The notes: generated by a model not told the origin, from the sequence alone. A DNA stretch of 64,000 bases from Sciurus carolinensis (GCF_902686445.1 NC_062232.1:95404932-95468931), one strand, 5' to 3'. Shown: positions 36,093 to 48,755, numbered from the stretch's first letter. Numbers and translations: made by a program.

Positions 36093-38570
36093 CACATATA
36101 TAATCATTTCTAAAATTATTATTTTGAATTAATATCAGAATGTCAGAATAATTTGGTTCCTTTGCAATCTCTTGCATATCATTTTATGCATTCAAAATCA
36201 TTATTCTGAAAAGATACCCATAGGTACAAAAGGTTTAGAACCCTTACCTTAGATTCATTTTTGATTCCTCCTTTTTTTCCATAAAAGTTCTCCCTAGAAG
36301 ATAATGACCTTATGATTTCCCCTTATGTCTCTAACCCATACCTGTCTCTGAAATTTCAAACACCTATAGCCAAGTAGATTTCCATATTGACACCCCCCAA
36401 GCACCTCTAACTTAGCACAGCTCAAAGTGAGTTAGTTACAGTTTCTGTTATAGTCCACTCTTTTACCTACATGTTAATGATTGATGGCAGTCCCATCTTT
36501 CTCACAGCAAAAACTAGAAGCCTGCCATTAGTTGTTGACTGTCCCCTCTCCCTCACATGCCACATCCAATCAATCACTGTGGACTGACAATGGAACTTCC
36601 TAAATATCTCAGAAATCTATCCATTCTTTTTATAATCCCTTCTACTCCTCCCTTAATTTAGACTTTTCCTTTCTCTTGCGTAATAAGCCTTTATTTTGTT
36701 AAACCTATTATAAGAGAGTTGAGGCCACCCTTCTACCTGATACTTTACTTTCTACCTACACCCCGGAGTCCATCCCATCTCTTCTCAGGTTCTTGCTCCA
36801 TTGTCTATTGTCTTTTTCTCTTAAGTCTTCAAATCCCTCTTCTGAATATTTTCTCTGTAGCATATGAATTATTGAATTATCAATTGAATTACTGATGATC
36901 TAATTTTATTTTCAAGAAAAGTTCTTTATCCGTAACCATCTATCTGTATTCACTCATTTTATTTCTGGTGGTGTAAAGGAAAAAAAACAAATATCCATTT
37001 CAACTACATTGTGCATCCAGTTAACAATTCTGCTAATTTTGCCACTTAATTTTCATCTCTGTCTTTTTCTTACCTTTCTGTATAAACCCTGATAACTCCT
37101 ACCACCCATTCACGCTACCTATTGGAACAATTCTTCTCATAGAAAGTAATAGCCATTCTTCCATCCTGATGTAATTCTTCCCATTGTTTCTAAACTTGCC
37201 TCCTCAGGGACCTTCATCCATCATTTGTAAACTTTCTTTTCTATTTTTAAGTTCTTCCACTTATTATCTTTAAGGAGTGGGCTCCTTGTGGCACATTAAA
37301 TACAAACTTCCCTCAATCTTCATTAGCTGTAAGTAGTAGTGTGGTCATCCTTCAGTGCTATTTCCAATTTCACTTCCTCATGCCCTCAGCCATATTGTGG
37401 TTGAGTACCAGAACCTCACCCACTTTCCCACAAATTTCTATCCGAGCATATTTACAATCCCTGGACATTTCTCTTATCAGCTCATGAATTGACTTCTCAT
37501 ACTTTCCTTGTTATAGTCATCTTGTTTTAGGTCAAATTCCTCAAAGTTATTTAAGGACTTAGCACTATCGTTTATAGTGGTCCCTGTCATTTATTCATGC
37601 ATGCCTAATGTTCCTACTTTTCCCAAACTAAAAATTCTTGAGGTTCAGAGTCTGAATTCCTCAAAATTCTCGCCATACCAACATGATACCAGATTCTTTA
37701 TCAAAGCATACAAAAAAGCTTCTTTCTCCAACTTTCATAACCCTTTATCTTCTGAGAACTGAGATAGGCCTACTTGTCTGTTTTGTCTTCTGTGTTGTTC
37801 CCTGAAAGTAGTCCTTCATCTTCTGCTGTCAATTACTATGTTAAAGGGACTCATTTATGACTCTGTGAGATAAGGGACCACTCATGTCAGCCTGATATCA
37901 TATGGTCCTCCTAGGTGCTTTGAGAAAAATTCCTCTCTATGCCAAACAACTCAGATTCCTCTGAGAAATCTCTGCAGGTCAACAATAATTTCCCTAATCT
38001 ATATTTCATTTTGATGTTGGCTAAGATGTCCTAGGAAATTTATTCTATTGCCTTTTATATCACCATTTACTTATTATTTATTCTTTGGCAATGTTTCCTA
38101 CTCTACCATAATTGTTCTCTCTATAATCAACAGTTACCTTCTCATATTCAAACACAGAGGAAACATTTTAAATTCTAGACCTCTCTGTGGCATCTGAAGC
38201 TGTTAAGGACTTTTTTCAGAACCCTCCCTCCCTTTGGCTGTTACGACATAATTTTTCATTTGCACAGAATTATTACCATGCTACTGATACCCATTTTGCA
38301 AATTTTACTACAGGTGGTTTTGATCTTACCATAAGATATCAAAAGAAGTTTTTCAGCCCAGGTTTATTCACAATGACAGCTATTTAATGACAGCTACCTG
38401 GCCAACAATGCTTGCTAGACACTATCATTGTAAGATGCATCCTAAGTTCAAAGATATTAAAAATTTCAAGAAATGTGCATTTTAAAATCATCAGCAAATG
38501 GTATTATTATCTGATGTTTTGAAGAAAACTAATCTGTGTTGCTTGAATTCAAGGCTTTAGGAAACAATAG
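36093..38570. other. Intron, no gene; ancient unresolved repeat
   Basis: C/T-rich phrases at 36350-36620 and 37000-37800 resemble an old dispersed repeat that I cannot name securely (L2-like). The 60-66 codon frames have no recognised domain. Confidence 0.4.
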
Positions 38571-39540
38571 GAACATCTTTATATATATATATTCAGAACT
38601 TAGTTTCTTTGCAGTAAAATAACTTCATTGAATAATGACTACTGAGCTTTTGTTGAGATTAGAATGAGATAATGCATGTAGAGTATGTGAGATAATGCAT
38701 GTAAAGTATGTAGTGCAGATCAAGTTTAACTATAAACACTCATAATAAGCAATCAATGAATGACAGTTGGTAGTAGTAGCAGTAGTAGCAGAAGTAGTTT
38801 TGGTAGTAGTACTAATGTATCATATTTTCAATAAAATAGTAGTAGCAGTAGCATGAGATACTTTCAATAAAATTTGAACTATATACTACTGAATTCAATG
38901 TTTTTAAAGTGCTAAGTAGGATCTTATAGATTTATTGAAGATACTTTTTCTCTCTGAGTTTAAGTGACCTTAATAAATACTAACCTTTTTTCAGGATTTT
39001 GCAAGAACTGAATAAGATAATGCATGCAGATATTTGACTGTTTATGATTTGAAGTAGTACCTGATATTTGCAGCGGGATGTGAATTATGACTTGTTTTAT
39101 TGTTTCTAACATTATAAGGAAGATGGTAATAGAAGTTATTGAAGTTAATCTCAGAAACATTTAGTAATTCCATTTAATTCTTAGTGTGTTTTTTGTCTGG
39201 GTTGAATACAATAGTTCATGAAAGTATATAACAATTATAAAATACCTGGCTTGGTGTATGACAAATAGGAATTACTCAATAAAAAGTAGTTATAAGTATT
39301 CCAATTGTTGTTATTGATACATGGTATTTTCAATGGGAGTTCATTTCTACTTTTCCTCCTTGGTCAAATCAAGTATTTCTAAAAATAATTTAAAAAATAC
39401 CCCATTATATTTGCTTAATTTACTAATTTTTCTGAAGTTAACTTCATCAAATAATATATGCCTTTCAAAATTTTATGAAAATGAATGATAATGCATTTAA
39501 AGTGTTTTATTACTAGTATCACTGTGGGTTATACTTAACT
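38571..39540. other. Intron, no gene; AGT/TAG-rich microsatellite
   Basis: Short (ta)n at 38581; (tag/agt)n interrupted repeats at 38766-38855. The block at 38650-38760 and 39235-39290 resembles MIR/L2-type 3' ends. Confidence 0.5.
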
Positions 39541-39707
39541 GGTATTATCATAGTACATGAATTTCTATTATTTGATATTATCGTAGCACATGAATGACTA
39601 TTGTTTGATATTATCATAGCACATGAATGACTATTGTTTGATACTATCATAGCACATGAATGACTATTGTTTGATACTATCATAGCACATGAATTACTAT
39701 TGTTTGA
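39541..39707 (+). repeat. 33-bp tandem repeat (minisatellite), about 5 units
   Basis: Unit beginning gatattatcatagcacatg and ending actattgttt, 33 bp. On the minus strand it reads as an 11-residue repeat (NNSHSCAMIxS), a by-product of the 33-bp period. No evidence of expression. Confidence 0.93.
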
Positions 39708-39788
39708 ATTTAAAACGCTGAGGAAGATTTTACACATTTGCTGGGTGGATTCTTCAGAGCCTGAATAACTTTATCTATTGACAAAGAA

Positions 39789-40251
39789 CAGCAGTTCTCA
39801 AACTCTTTGGTGTCAAGACCCCCTTATACCCTTCAAAATAATTAAGTACTACAAAGAGCTTTATTTTTACATGGGTTTTATCTATTATGGTAATAGAAAT
39901 TAAAACTGAGAAATGTTTAAAATTTTGATGATTCATTTTATTTTAAATAATAACAATAATAATCGGATTAATGTTAACATTTTTATGAAAGGTAACTATA
40001 ATTTCAAAAAAATCAGAAGACAGGCCTTGTTTTATATCTTTGAAAATCTCTTTAATGTCTAATTTGATACAAAGAGATCTGGATTCATATATGCATATGC
40101 ATTGGACCTATTATGCTACATTGTTTGGTTGAAATTTATGGGGGGAAAAAGTGCTGTTTTAAAGACAAATGGTTGGAAAAGCAAAAACTAAAAAACTTTC
40201 TGAAAATCTCTGCGGCCCCAAGGTTCTTGAACCACAGTTTGAGAACTGCTG
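39789..40251 (+). mobile_element. hAT-Charlie-type non-autonomous DNA transposon
   Basis: Terminal inverted repeats cagcagttctcaaact (39789) and agtttgagaactgctg (40236). The interior matches an old mammalian hAT consensus as I recall it (aagaccccctta, aaagagctttatttttac, aaatctctttaatgtctaat). No transposase frame. Confidence 0.75.
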
Positions 40252-40489
40252 GTACTTATCTTTTAAGTTTTTTAGAGTATTGCATAAGAGAGTCTATGCA
40301 TGATATATTATTATTAATACTGCTTCTATTATCATTTTCTTTATTGATAATCTGATATTGCCAAAAGATATTGAATTTTTTCATGTTTGTTGACTGCATA
40401 CATGGTTTCTAAAAACAAAACTTATGATGGTATAGACTTGGTAAAGTGGTTAAGTTACTTACCAAATATTATCTGTCACATAGTGTCTT

Positions 40490-40599
40490 TACCCAAATTG
40501 AGATAACACATTTAATTCTGTGTTGTCCATAATATGCTTGGCTTAGTGCCTGGCACACAAGATAGACTTAATAAATGGCAACTATTAAAACTGCCCTTT
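40490..40599 (+). repeat. MIR/L2-type 3' fragment
   Basis: gcttagtgcctggcacacaa...aataaatggcaactatta is a typical ancient SINE/LINE end. Confidence 0.5.
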
Positions 40600-40788
40600 C
40601 AACCAGGCGTTGTGGTACATTCCTATAGTCCCAATGACTTGAGAGATTGAGGCAGGAAGATTGAAAATTCCAGAACAACCTAGGTAATAGCAAGACCCTG
40701 TCTCAAAATAAAAAATAAGGGCTGGGGATATAGCTCAGTAGTATAGCGCCACTGAGTTCATTCCCCAGTACTGAGGGGGAAAAAAAGA
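40600..40788 (+). repeat. MEN (B1-dID) SINE
   Basis: B1 half from accaggcgttgtggtacatt; ID half gggctggggatatagctcag...ttcattccccagtactg. Confidence 0.85.
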
Positions 40789-40948
40789 ATCACCCTTTCC
40801 TCAATGTACATAAAATTATACAAATAGATGCCAGGGATAAAATTGGCCTCACATATCCAGCAACAGCTTCAGCTGTGCTCCTCTCTTCTGTTGTTCTTTG
40901 ACAAGGCCTACTTTCAGGTCCAAGAGTCCTGTATGAAATTGAGCAAAT

Positions 40949-41053
40949 TGGCTGGTGATATAGCTCAGTTGGTAGAGTGCTTGCCTAGCATGAAGAAGGC
41001 CCTGGGTTCAATCCCCAGCACCACCAAAAAAAAAAAAAAAAAAAAAAAAAAAA
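40949..41053 (+). repeat. ID-type SINE with pure poly(A) tail
   Basis: ggctggtgatatagctcagt...ggttcaatccccagcaccac, then about 30 A; a fairly recent copy. Confidence 0.92.
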
Positions 41054-43367
41054 GTGAGTAAATCTAATAGAAGAAAGCTAACACTATTCTGGAGCTGGGC
41101 ATCTGAGTGATGCTGACTTCCAGATTTTACAGCCAGTAGATGATACCTTCCCCCAAAGACTTCAGGTGTCTCTAGGAATACCTAGAAGACTGTGCAGCAT
41201 TTCCTGTGGGAAGTTGAATCTCCACATCTCAGTGTATTAACTCTGGTGAGGATTCCTCCAGAGTGAAGGCAAATTTCTCAATCTCAGACTGTAGTTTCCA
41301 CATTGCTGGGAGGGAGGAGTGGGCAGGGACTGGAGAGGGGAATCGCCTCTTCTGCACCCTCTGCTGCTCTTGCTGGAGGATCCTGGGAAGGTGTAATAGT
41401 TTTCTAAAAACATTTTGTCAAAAATAGCCTTTGAGTGGTAGAGTGCTTGCCTCGCATGCACAAGGTCCTGGGTTCAATCCCCAGCACCACACACACACAA
41501 AAAAGTAGCCTTCTTCCCTATGATTCTACAGAAATGTTAAGTGCTTCTACTCAGGGGTCCAAGTCTTTTGCTCCACATGTCATCACTTCCAAAGGTAGCA
41601 GTGGTCACAAAGTCTTGGGGACATCTTGGTCCAAAGTCTTAAAAGACATATTATCTGTCTCAGAAAAGACCTCCAGATCTTCTTATCACTTTTTTTACTT
41701 TTTAAAAAATTATTAATCATTTTGTAATGGAGATTTTCAAAGATTACAAAAGTAGAATTATATAATAAAGTACTCATCATCCATACTCCCATCATGTTTC
41801 ATCCATACTCCCATCTATTTCTTCCTCCCATATTGTCTTGAAATAAATTTCAGACATCAAAATACTTCATTCTTAAATATTTCAATATGTCTACCTGAAA
41901 ATATAAAAGCTTTTTTTCCTAAACAAGTGTAAAATCAACATCTCACCTAAAAACTAATGCATGATAAAGGTTAAGAGTATCAATGAAAGACCAATTGTTC
42001 AAAGTCCCAATTATGTCATGCTATTTTTGAAAATTTCTCTTTGCATCAAGATCCCAAGCAGGTCCACATAATAATTATTCAGTAGATCTTTTAAAGTATG
42101 TCTTAATTTGTATGTTCTCCAAGTTTTTCTCCTCTAATGTTTTTGAGACTCCCTTTTCTCTTAATCTCATATTAGCTTACTTAACTCCAGGAAACTTCCA
42201 GCAACCTAACTCTTTGCTAAAACATTTCATTAAAGATAAGCTAATACTGACTTCTTTTAGGCAAGTTTGATCTATACTCTTTCTAGAGACTATCTTACAT
42301 TTATGACTTTTTCAATATAGGATCTAGCAATACAGCTGGTAGCATTCTTACCTGCTTCTTTTACCTTAAGAAATATAAGAAATATAACCCATGTGGTTCT
42401 GCTGTACTTTATATTCCCAAATGCCTGCTGATATTCTCGCAAGTATTTCATCAAACTTGGTGAAAGACAATATTTTCTATTCCCCTTCTGATACCTGTCA
42501 CTCTTCCCAGCCAGGATTTGAAGGTCTCCTTACTGGTCTGGGGCACTGTGTTGTAGGGTATCCCAGAGATTTATGGTCTTATTTTCTTGAATGGCATGTC
42601 TAGGTTCAGAGTTGTAGGTAGGCATGGACCCTAATACTCAAAGGATTCTTGCCACATCTGCTGCTCCTCCTCCTCACACTTTGTCTAGAAATTCAATGTC
42701 TGAGGAAGAAGACTTAAAGATCATTATCCCAACACTCTTTCTTATATCTTGCTGGGAATTAAACACCAACATCCTCAGCAAGCTCTAGCAAAGAAATATT
42801 GACCATTTTTTCCTCCTGGATCATGCAGCTCAACATTCGAGATTGAACTAGAAGTGTAAAAACAAGTAGGGCCTTTCAGTACCAGGTTCCTCCAACTGTC
42901 TTTTGTGTTCCTTGAAGTCAGCATCTATCTCTGTGAGCACATGTTGTTTCTGTTTTCTGCCACGGTTCATGATGTGGAGACCCAACATTCCAGGATTCCT
43001 AAGGATCTCTCATAGCATCCCACAAGTGCAGTCTGAATCTTCCCCACCCACAACTTCTTGTGGGCACAAGATAGGGTAAATTATCAGTAAAATTTGAATT
43101 TCACTTGCAAGTTATTGCTACCTATTAATATAGGACCTCTTCAAAATCTACCATAGTTATTTCTGAAAATTTCTAAATTTCATACTTAGGCCTACGCACA
43201 GGATCGCCTTATGTCCCAACGGCCTCATTGATATTTTCTATGTATTTACTGAAGGCAATCTTATTATCTCTCAGTATTCTTATGAACAAAAATGCTCAAA
43301 ATTCGACCTTGAAATGGAAGAACCATATCTCTCCCAACTGGGCTTTTCCCTCTCCCTGCCCCCATAC
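41054..43367. other. Intron, no gene
   Basis: Contains the ID SINE at 41425 and weak old-L1-like sequence at 41700-41920. The rest looks single-copy. Frames of 70-93 codons arise partly from the SINE and show no domain. Confidence 0.5.
41425..41503 (+). repeat. ID-type SINE, 5'-truncated
   Basis: gagtggtagagtgcttgcct...ggttcaatccccagcaccac; (ca)n tail. Confidence 0.88.
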
Positions 43368-43446
43368 AACACACACACCCCCTAGGGATTGAACACAGGG
43401 CCTCTTATTAACTTATACTACCCCTGAGCTATAGCCCAGCCTCTCT
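43368..43446 (-). repeat. ID-type SINE
   Basis: cctagggattgaacacaggg...cctgagctatagcccagcct on the minus strand. Confidence 0.82.
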
Positions 43447-44039
43447 CTGTCTCTTGACCTTGACACAAATGCTGCTTATGCCCAGATACTCAAAAACAAA
43501 CAAAAAACCTGGCTAAAAAGAGAATCGTTTGGGTTTCTGCTTACATTTTAGCATAATGGTCAGACACAGTCCAGTCAACCCTTTTAGGCTATTACAGATG
43601 ATATACATATCATTTTTTATCAAATTTAGAAGACAGTATCCTAAAAAAAGAATGATTGGCCTTAGTAATGTCATTGTGGACAGATGCGAATTTATTCCTA
43701 GTTTCAACAGATATCTATTAGAGTGCCTTCTGAGCTGCGACAGTGCTAAGAGATGGAAATAAGACAACAGACTCAATTCGTAGACATAACCGTATCTAAT
43801 ACCTTATCTCAATAATGGTGATTCCACGCCTTCTACAGAAATTCAAGGAGAAGGCATTCCTAAGAAGAAAGTTATCATTTTGTGTTATTCTGCTACCGTT
43901 TCTGGGGACTATCAATAATGCTTTCAACAAACAACCTCTAAATCGCCTTCGGTAAAATGCAAATGAATGTACGCTGATGCACAAATCCTTCCAATCCTTC
44001 CAGATGCTTTAACAACGGCCCACCTTCTTATTCCTTTAG
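43447..44039 (+). other. HTR2C: Intron 3' end before the terminal exon
   Basis: A MIR/L2-like fragment (caacagatatctattagagt...gagatggaaataagacaaca) lies at about 43705-43765. The rest is single-copy up to the acceptor tttag. Confidence 0.55.
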
Positions 44040-44872
44040 GTGTCTCAGTTCCCATCCCCGTGATCGGACTGAGGGATGAAGACAAAGTGTTCGTGAACAA
44101 CACGACGTGCGTGCTCAACGACCCAAACTTCGTTCTGATCGGATCCTTCGTGGCGTTCTTCATACCGCTGACGATCATGGTGATCACGTATTGCCTGACG
44201 ATTTACGTTCTGCGCAGACAAGCCCAGATGCTACTGCAAGGCCACACCGAGGAGGAACTGGCGGGAATCAGTCTGAATTTACTGCAGTGCTGCAGGAGGA
44301 ACACCGCTGACGAAGAGCGCCCGGCAAACCCCAAACCAGAGGCGAATGTTGTGCGCAAAAGAAAGAAGAAGGAAAGACGTCCCCGGGGCACCATGCAGGC
44401 GATCAACAATGAAAGGAAGGCGTCGAAAGTCCTTGGCATTGTGTTCTTTGTGTTTCTGATCATGTGGTGCCCGTTTTTCATTACCAATATTCTGTCGGTT
44501 CTTTGCGGGAAAGCCTGTAACCAAAAGCTCATGGAAAAGCTTCTGAATGTGTTTGTTTGGATTGGCTATGTGTGTTCAGGAATTAATCCTCTGGTGTATA
44601 CTCTGTTTAACAAAGTTTACCGAAGGGCTTTCTCCAACTATTTGCGCTGCAATTATAAGGCCGACAAAAAGCCTCCTGTCAGACAGATACCGAGAGTTGC
44701 CGCTACTGCTTTGTCTGGGAGGGAGCTTAACGTTAACATTTATCGGCATACCAATGAACCTGCCGTTAGGAAAGCTAATGACAGCGAGCCAGGTATAGAG
44801 ATGCAAGTTGAGAATCTGGAGCTCCCAGAAAATCCCTCCAATGTGGTTAGCGAAAGGATTAGCAGTGTGTAA
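44040..44872 (+). CDS. HTR2C: HTR2C terminal coding exon (ECL2, TM5-TM7, C-tail)
   Basis: Encodes the C-terminal 276 residues plus the end of a split Gly. In order: the end of TM4 (VSVPIPVIG), ECL2 with NNTTC (N-glycosylation sequon and the Cys that pairs with TM3), TM5 (IGSFVAFFIPL), a basic ICL3, TM6 with the WCPFF motif, ECL3 with a C-x3-C pair (LCGKACNQ), TM7 with NPLVY (NPxxY), helix 8, and a tail ending SSV, a type I PDZ ligand known to bind MPDZ/MUPP1. The reading frame is open throughout, with TAA at 44870-44872. Compared with the human protein as I recall it, the loop is about two residues longer; TEEELA and GKACNQ resemble mouse/rat rather than primate sequence. The upstream open frame from 43967 is intronic and is not counted. 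Confidence 0.97.
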
Positions 44873-45120
44873 GAAAGAGCAGCACAGTCTTCCTACAGTG
44901 AGGCTACACGTGTAGGAAAAAATTTCTTCTTTAATTTTTGTCGGTCGTAACTAATGTAAATATTGCTGTCTAAAAGAGTGTTTTATATATAGCTTTGCAA
45001 CCCTGTACTTTACAATCATGCCTACCACAGTGAGATTTAGGGTTCTATATTTACTGTTTATATAGATGGAGACTAAGTTATTTTGATTCTTTGATGAATA
45101 CAGTGTTTGTGTTTTCCAAT

Positions 45121-45185
45121 TCCTCCCTCCCTTACTTCCTTCTTTCCTTTCTTCCTTCCTGTCTCTCTCTCTCTCTCTGTTTCCT
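45121..45185 (+). repeat. Pyrimidine-rich low-complexity tract in 3' UTR
   Basis: Runs of cctc/cttc followed by (ct)n at 45164-45178. Short open frames across it are artefacts of composition. Confidence 0.85.
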
Positions 45186-47590
45186 TTGTGCTTGTGGAAA
45201 CGTTGATGTTCCTCTCAGGTGGCATTTGCAGGAGACCAGAATGATGCACGTGACAGTGGTTACATTTCAACCACACCTAAATTGACAAATTCAGTGGAAT
45301 CTCTTTCCGGGTTAACAGTAAATATACACTTTAAACTCTTGCTCTGCTCATCACACACATAAACACAGTAAAATACGTTCTGCCTAGTGCAACATCCATC
45401 AGTGAGTCAATGGCAGAACTTAGCCTTGATGTTACATATAGGGGCAAAATTTGACATTGTCGGAATGTTGTGTCGGTATTTTGCTGCAATGTCCGTCCCC
45501 AAACATAGTGGTATTTTAACACAGCAGCTGGTTAACCAGGACTACAGAAGTGGAAGGATGATAAAGAGAAATATACACCAAAAAGCTTTTCACTTCTTAA
45601 GGACAATGTTCAAATTCTGATTATTATGACAAGCAAACTGGAATTAGTGTTTTCATTCTGGTCCTTAGTAAATACCTAATTCCATAAAGAAACTGGGAAA
45701 CGAGACCCCAGAGTTATTTCCCATTCCAGGATTCAACATCAATTGGGTTTTGATCTCAGAATTCTGGAAATTCGTGTGCTACACACAAAGTGAAATTAGT
45801 ATTTTGAGCCTTATTAAAATATTTTCTTAATTATGGTACCTCTATCTATAGGACCTAACTTAGCAGTCCGTTTTTAAGTAAAACTTGGATAGGAAGCGTA
45901 GATGGCGAGAACCTAGGAAGTTTTACTTGATCAAGGACTACCGAATTAGGCCCTTAGAATGTGAAAAAAGTAATTAAAAAGACGCTTTTACTGAACTCTG
46001 GGAATAACAGAAATACAGAGTTTCCATTGGGATTTTAAACAAAATTTATCTCATTTTCAGATCCTTCCAAACTCTCTAGTGCAGGAAAAGGCTGCAGCTT
46101 ATTTGTGAAAGTGGCAAGCTCTTCATTGTACTGCAATTCCGTGCCAGAAATTTAAATCTTTGTTCAAATATAGTGTTGTGTTACAATAAGTGTTGGCCAT
46201 TGTTTCATTCGTGGGCCTGCTGCTCTCTAAGAATTCAGTACCATTTTAGTAGTTTGTAAACCGTGAAAGGTTTTCAAGCATTGCTAAAGTCAGACCATTA
46301 AGTCTATGCTGTGTGCAGAGTATACACGTGTTTCCAGTAACTGTGTTTCCATGTGTGTCCATTTTACACAACTGTGGATAAATTTCCGAGAATTCATGAT
46401 GCTATTTCTTATGCCTGACAGTTACTTGTGCACCTTGGAGTGTGCCTCTTAGTATCTTAACATTGGCGAATGCAGAATCTGAATTTCCAAAACCCCTGGT
46501 CTGTGTCCTCAACACACAGCATAGATAAATCCAACAGTCTGCCATGGGGGCAGTGGAGAGCGGCTGTATTCGAGGAAACTCATACAGTCTCTATTTGATT
46601 TACAACACTGCCAGATGTCAATCAATTGCTTGAGCATGCCCAAATATAACATGAAAGCAAAGTCTACCTGCCTGTTAGGTCAGTTGAACTGCATGTTAAA
46701 ACATTACCTGAAATTGAATGAGGTGATCTAATTCTTACTGAAATGAAGATGTCTGAAGACACGCATGCATCCAGCATGAGTTCTGCACATACAGTTGGTG
46801 CCCTGCATGAATGCCATGTATGTTGCATGAATCCATTGATTTGTATTAAAGTAGGGCAGAGTAGCTGATATAAAAAGGACTGAAGAAAATCCTCCAGCAG
46901 TCCTTACAAAGACCATGCATTCAGATCTGAAGTAGCGTGAGTATGAGAGAAAATTGGAAACAGCTGATTTCTTAACTATCAGGGCAAGCTCATAGCACAT
47001 GTTTTACAGAGAATTGAAATATAAACCATGGATTTCTAAAAGCACTAGCAATAAGTTGGATGGTAATAGCTTATAGCACATTTGTTAATAATTCTTATGT
47101 CATCGAGTAGTAGTACTTAATAGTACCCAACACAGTAATTATCCTCAAATTGTGTGCTATTCGTAAGTTCTGTGCAGTTTGGTATGAAACAAATATACTC
47201 ATTTGGATATAAATCTTACAGTTCAATGTTAAATCTACAAACTTTTATAAATGTTTTAAAAAAAAAGTCTGAGTGATAAATGTAAAAGTGGTGAATTTAC
47301 TGTCAAATCATTTTGATGTACTATTATATATGTATATCTGTTAAGACACGTGCAACAGACTGCCTTATATTATTTCCTGTAATTCTTCTCCTTTGTCAAA
47401 TGGTACTTTTTGTGAATGGTTGCAAAGTGTTGTCTTATTCTTGATTCCTGTATGTTATCCACTCCAAGTTTTTGTGATACTTCCTATTAATTTATTAAAT
47501 TTATTAAATGTTGGCTATGATGTCATGTGTCTTTTTTTCCCTCCGAATCATTCAAGGATAAAATGTACCCCTTCACTGCAATTTCTTGAA

Positions 47591-47596
47591 AATAAA
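47591..47596 (+). terminator. HTR2C: Polyadenylation signal AATAAA of HTR2C
   Basis: Canonical hexamer followed within about 35 nt by a T-rich stretch. It lies at the end of the repeat-free 3' UTR, just before intergenic sequence with no further similarity to the gene. Confidence 0.65.
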
Positions 47597-47615
47597 ATCA
47601 AACCCTATAAAATAT

Positions 47616-48755
47616 GTTTACCAAGACAAACACCATTATTGTATGTACTCAAGATCAGAGGAAAAAATTAAGAGGCATGACCGGCACAAGTAATATCAAA
47701 AGAGCATCTCCAATTCCTCATGAGGAAACTAGCTGCACTCCCAAATTATCCTACCTTCCTTCCCTGATCAGAGGCTGGGTGGCTCACATCCTCTCCTTGC
47801 TGTAGGTATCATTACTGTCTTTCCACCAGAATCTAAGGTCTCTTAAGGGTGGAAAGGGCAATAGGTCTTATTGATGGTTTTATCTCCAACATTTAGCAGC
47901 TACTTTACATTCAACAGATATGCACTGAGCATTAATATGGGCAGGCATTGTATAATCTCTTCCTGTAGCTAAAATTGGTCTTACAATTCCCCACTATTCA
48001 ATCATGCAGTGTGGTACAATCACTTTAAATGAGTTCTTTTCTCAGATGACTTTGGACACCTCTGAAATCAGAGCCACAGTGTTAAGCAATTCTTTTCCTC
48101 TGTATCTTGAGTCAGGGATGAAAAAATATGTTGGCTTTTTCTCTCAAGGTAAATACCTTCCTTGTGTTGGGTGAACCTCTGTGATGCTGGTGTGATGATC
48201 GTGTCCTGAGAAAAAACACCAATATCTCATTCCTTTGTAACCTTGAGTAGTTTGGTTCCCAGAAAGGTCAAGAGATAAAGACAGAACTGACGCTTGAAGC
48301 AATGGACACTTGAAGACAGAAATATTTTGTACCATGGTAGCTAGGGGCTACCCATGCCCAGCCGAGGCAATGGAGAGGGGCTGAAATTTCTTGATGGGCC
48401 TTGTACTTAATGGCTCAGTACCACCACTAAAAGAAAATGTGGGTGGGAGGACACCTCCATCCATGGCATCGGAAGGTCTTTATGGTCTGAGGAAAGGGAG
48501 AAAGATCCTTCTTGGCATCACTTAGCAGTGGGTTTCTAATATACAGTTTTTCATCTCCCACTTAGTCCAGTGCAATTTCCAAAGATGAGACCCATTTCTC
48601 CTTGTATATTTTACCTGCACATGTGTTAACACATCACCTAGAGAGCTAAATATATTTAAAAGAGGTATTTTTGCCTATCAATGAGAGTAGGTAGCATCAT
48701 GGTGGTTCTCAAATATCATGGAATCCATAACACACACTTGAAACTTACATAGCTC
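47616..48755 (+). other. Intergenic sequence downstream of HTR2C
   Basis: No gene or repeat recognised with confidence. The frames at 47614 and 48144 have no domain. Confidence 0.5.

Larger units (their letters stand above)
12925..44039 (+). other. HTR2C: HTR2C intron before the terminal coding exon (31.1 kb)
   Basis: The intron begins gtaatt and ends with a pyrimidine-rich stretch and tag at 44037-44039. Its first about 70 nt hold the editing-complementary strand. The rest is filled largely by L1 fragments, most of them antisense to the gene, plus SINEs annotated separately. No further coding exon is seen. Confidence 0.92.
44873..47615 (+). other. HTR2C: HTR2C 3' UTR
   Basis: About 2.7 kb of mostly single-copy sequence follows the stop codon, without recognisable interspersed repeats apart from a CT-rich tract at about 45121-45185. 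The AATAAA at 47591-47596 is the best candidate for the main poly(A) signal, giving a cleavage site near 47610-47620. The length agrees with the roughly 2.6-2.7 kb 3' UTR I recall for human HTR2C. The exact cleavage site and any shorter isoforms are not established by sequence alone. Confidence 0.75.

Noticed and set aside
39519..39737. Repetitive 72-residue protein
   Set aside because: Produced by the 33-bp tandem repeat; no promoter, splice context or homology.
43967..44039. Open frame upstream of the terminal HTR2C exon (apparent Met start)
   Set aside because: It lies in the intron before a clear tttag acceptor; the receptor sequence begins only at the split Gly codon at 44040.
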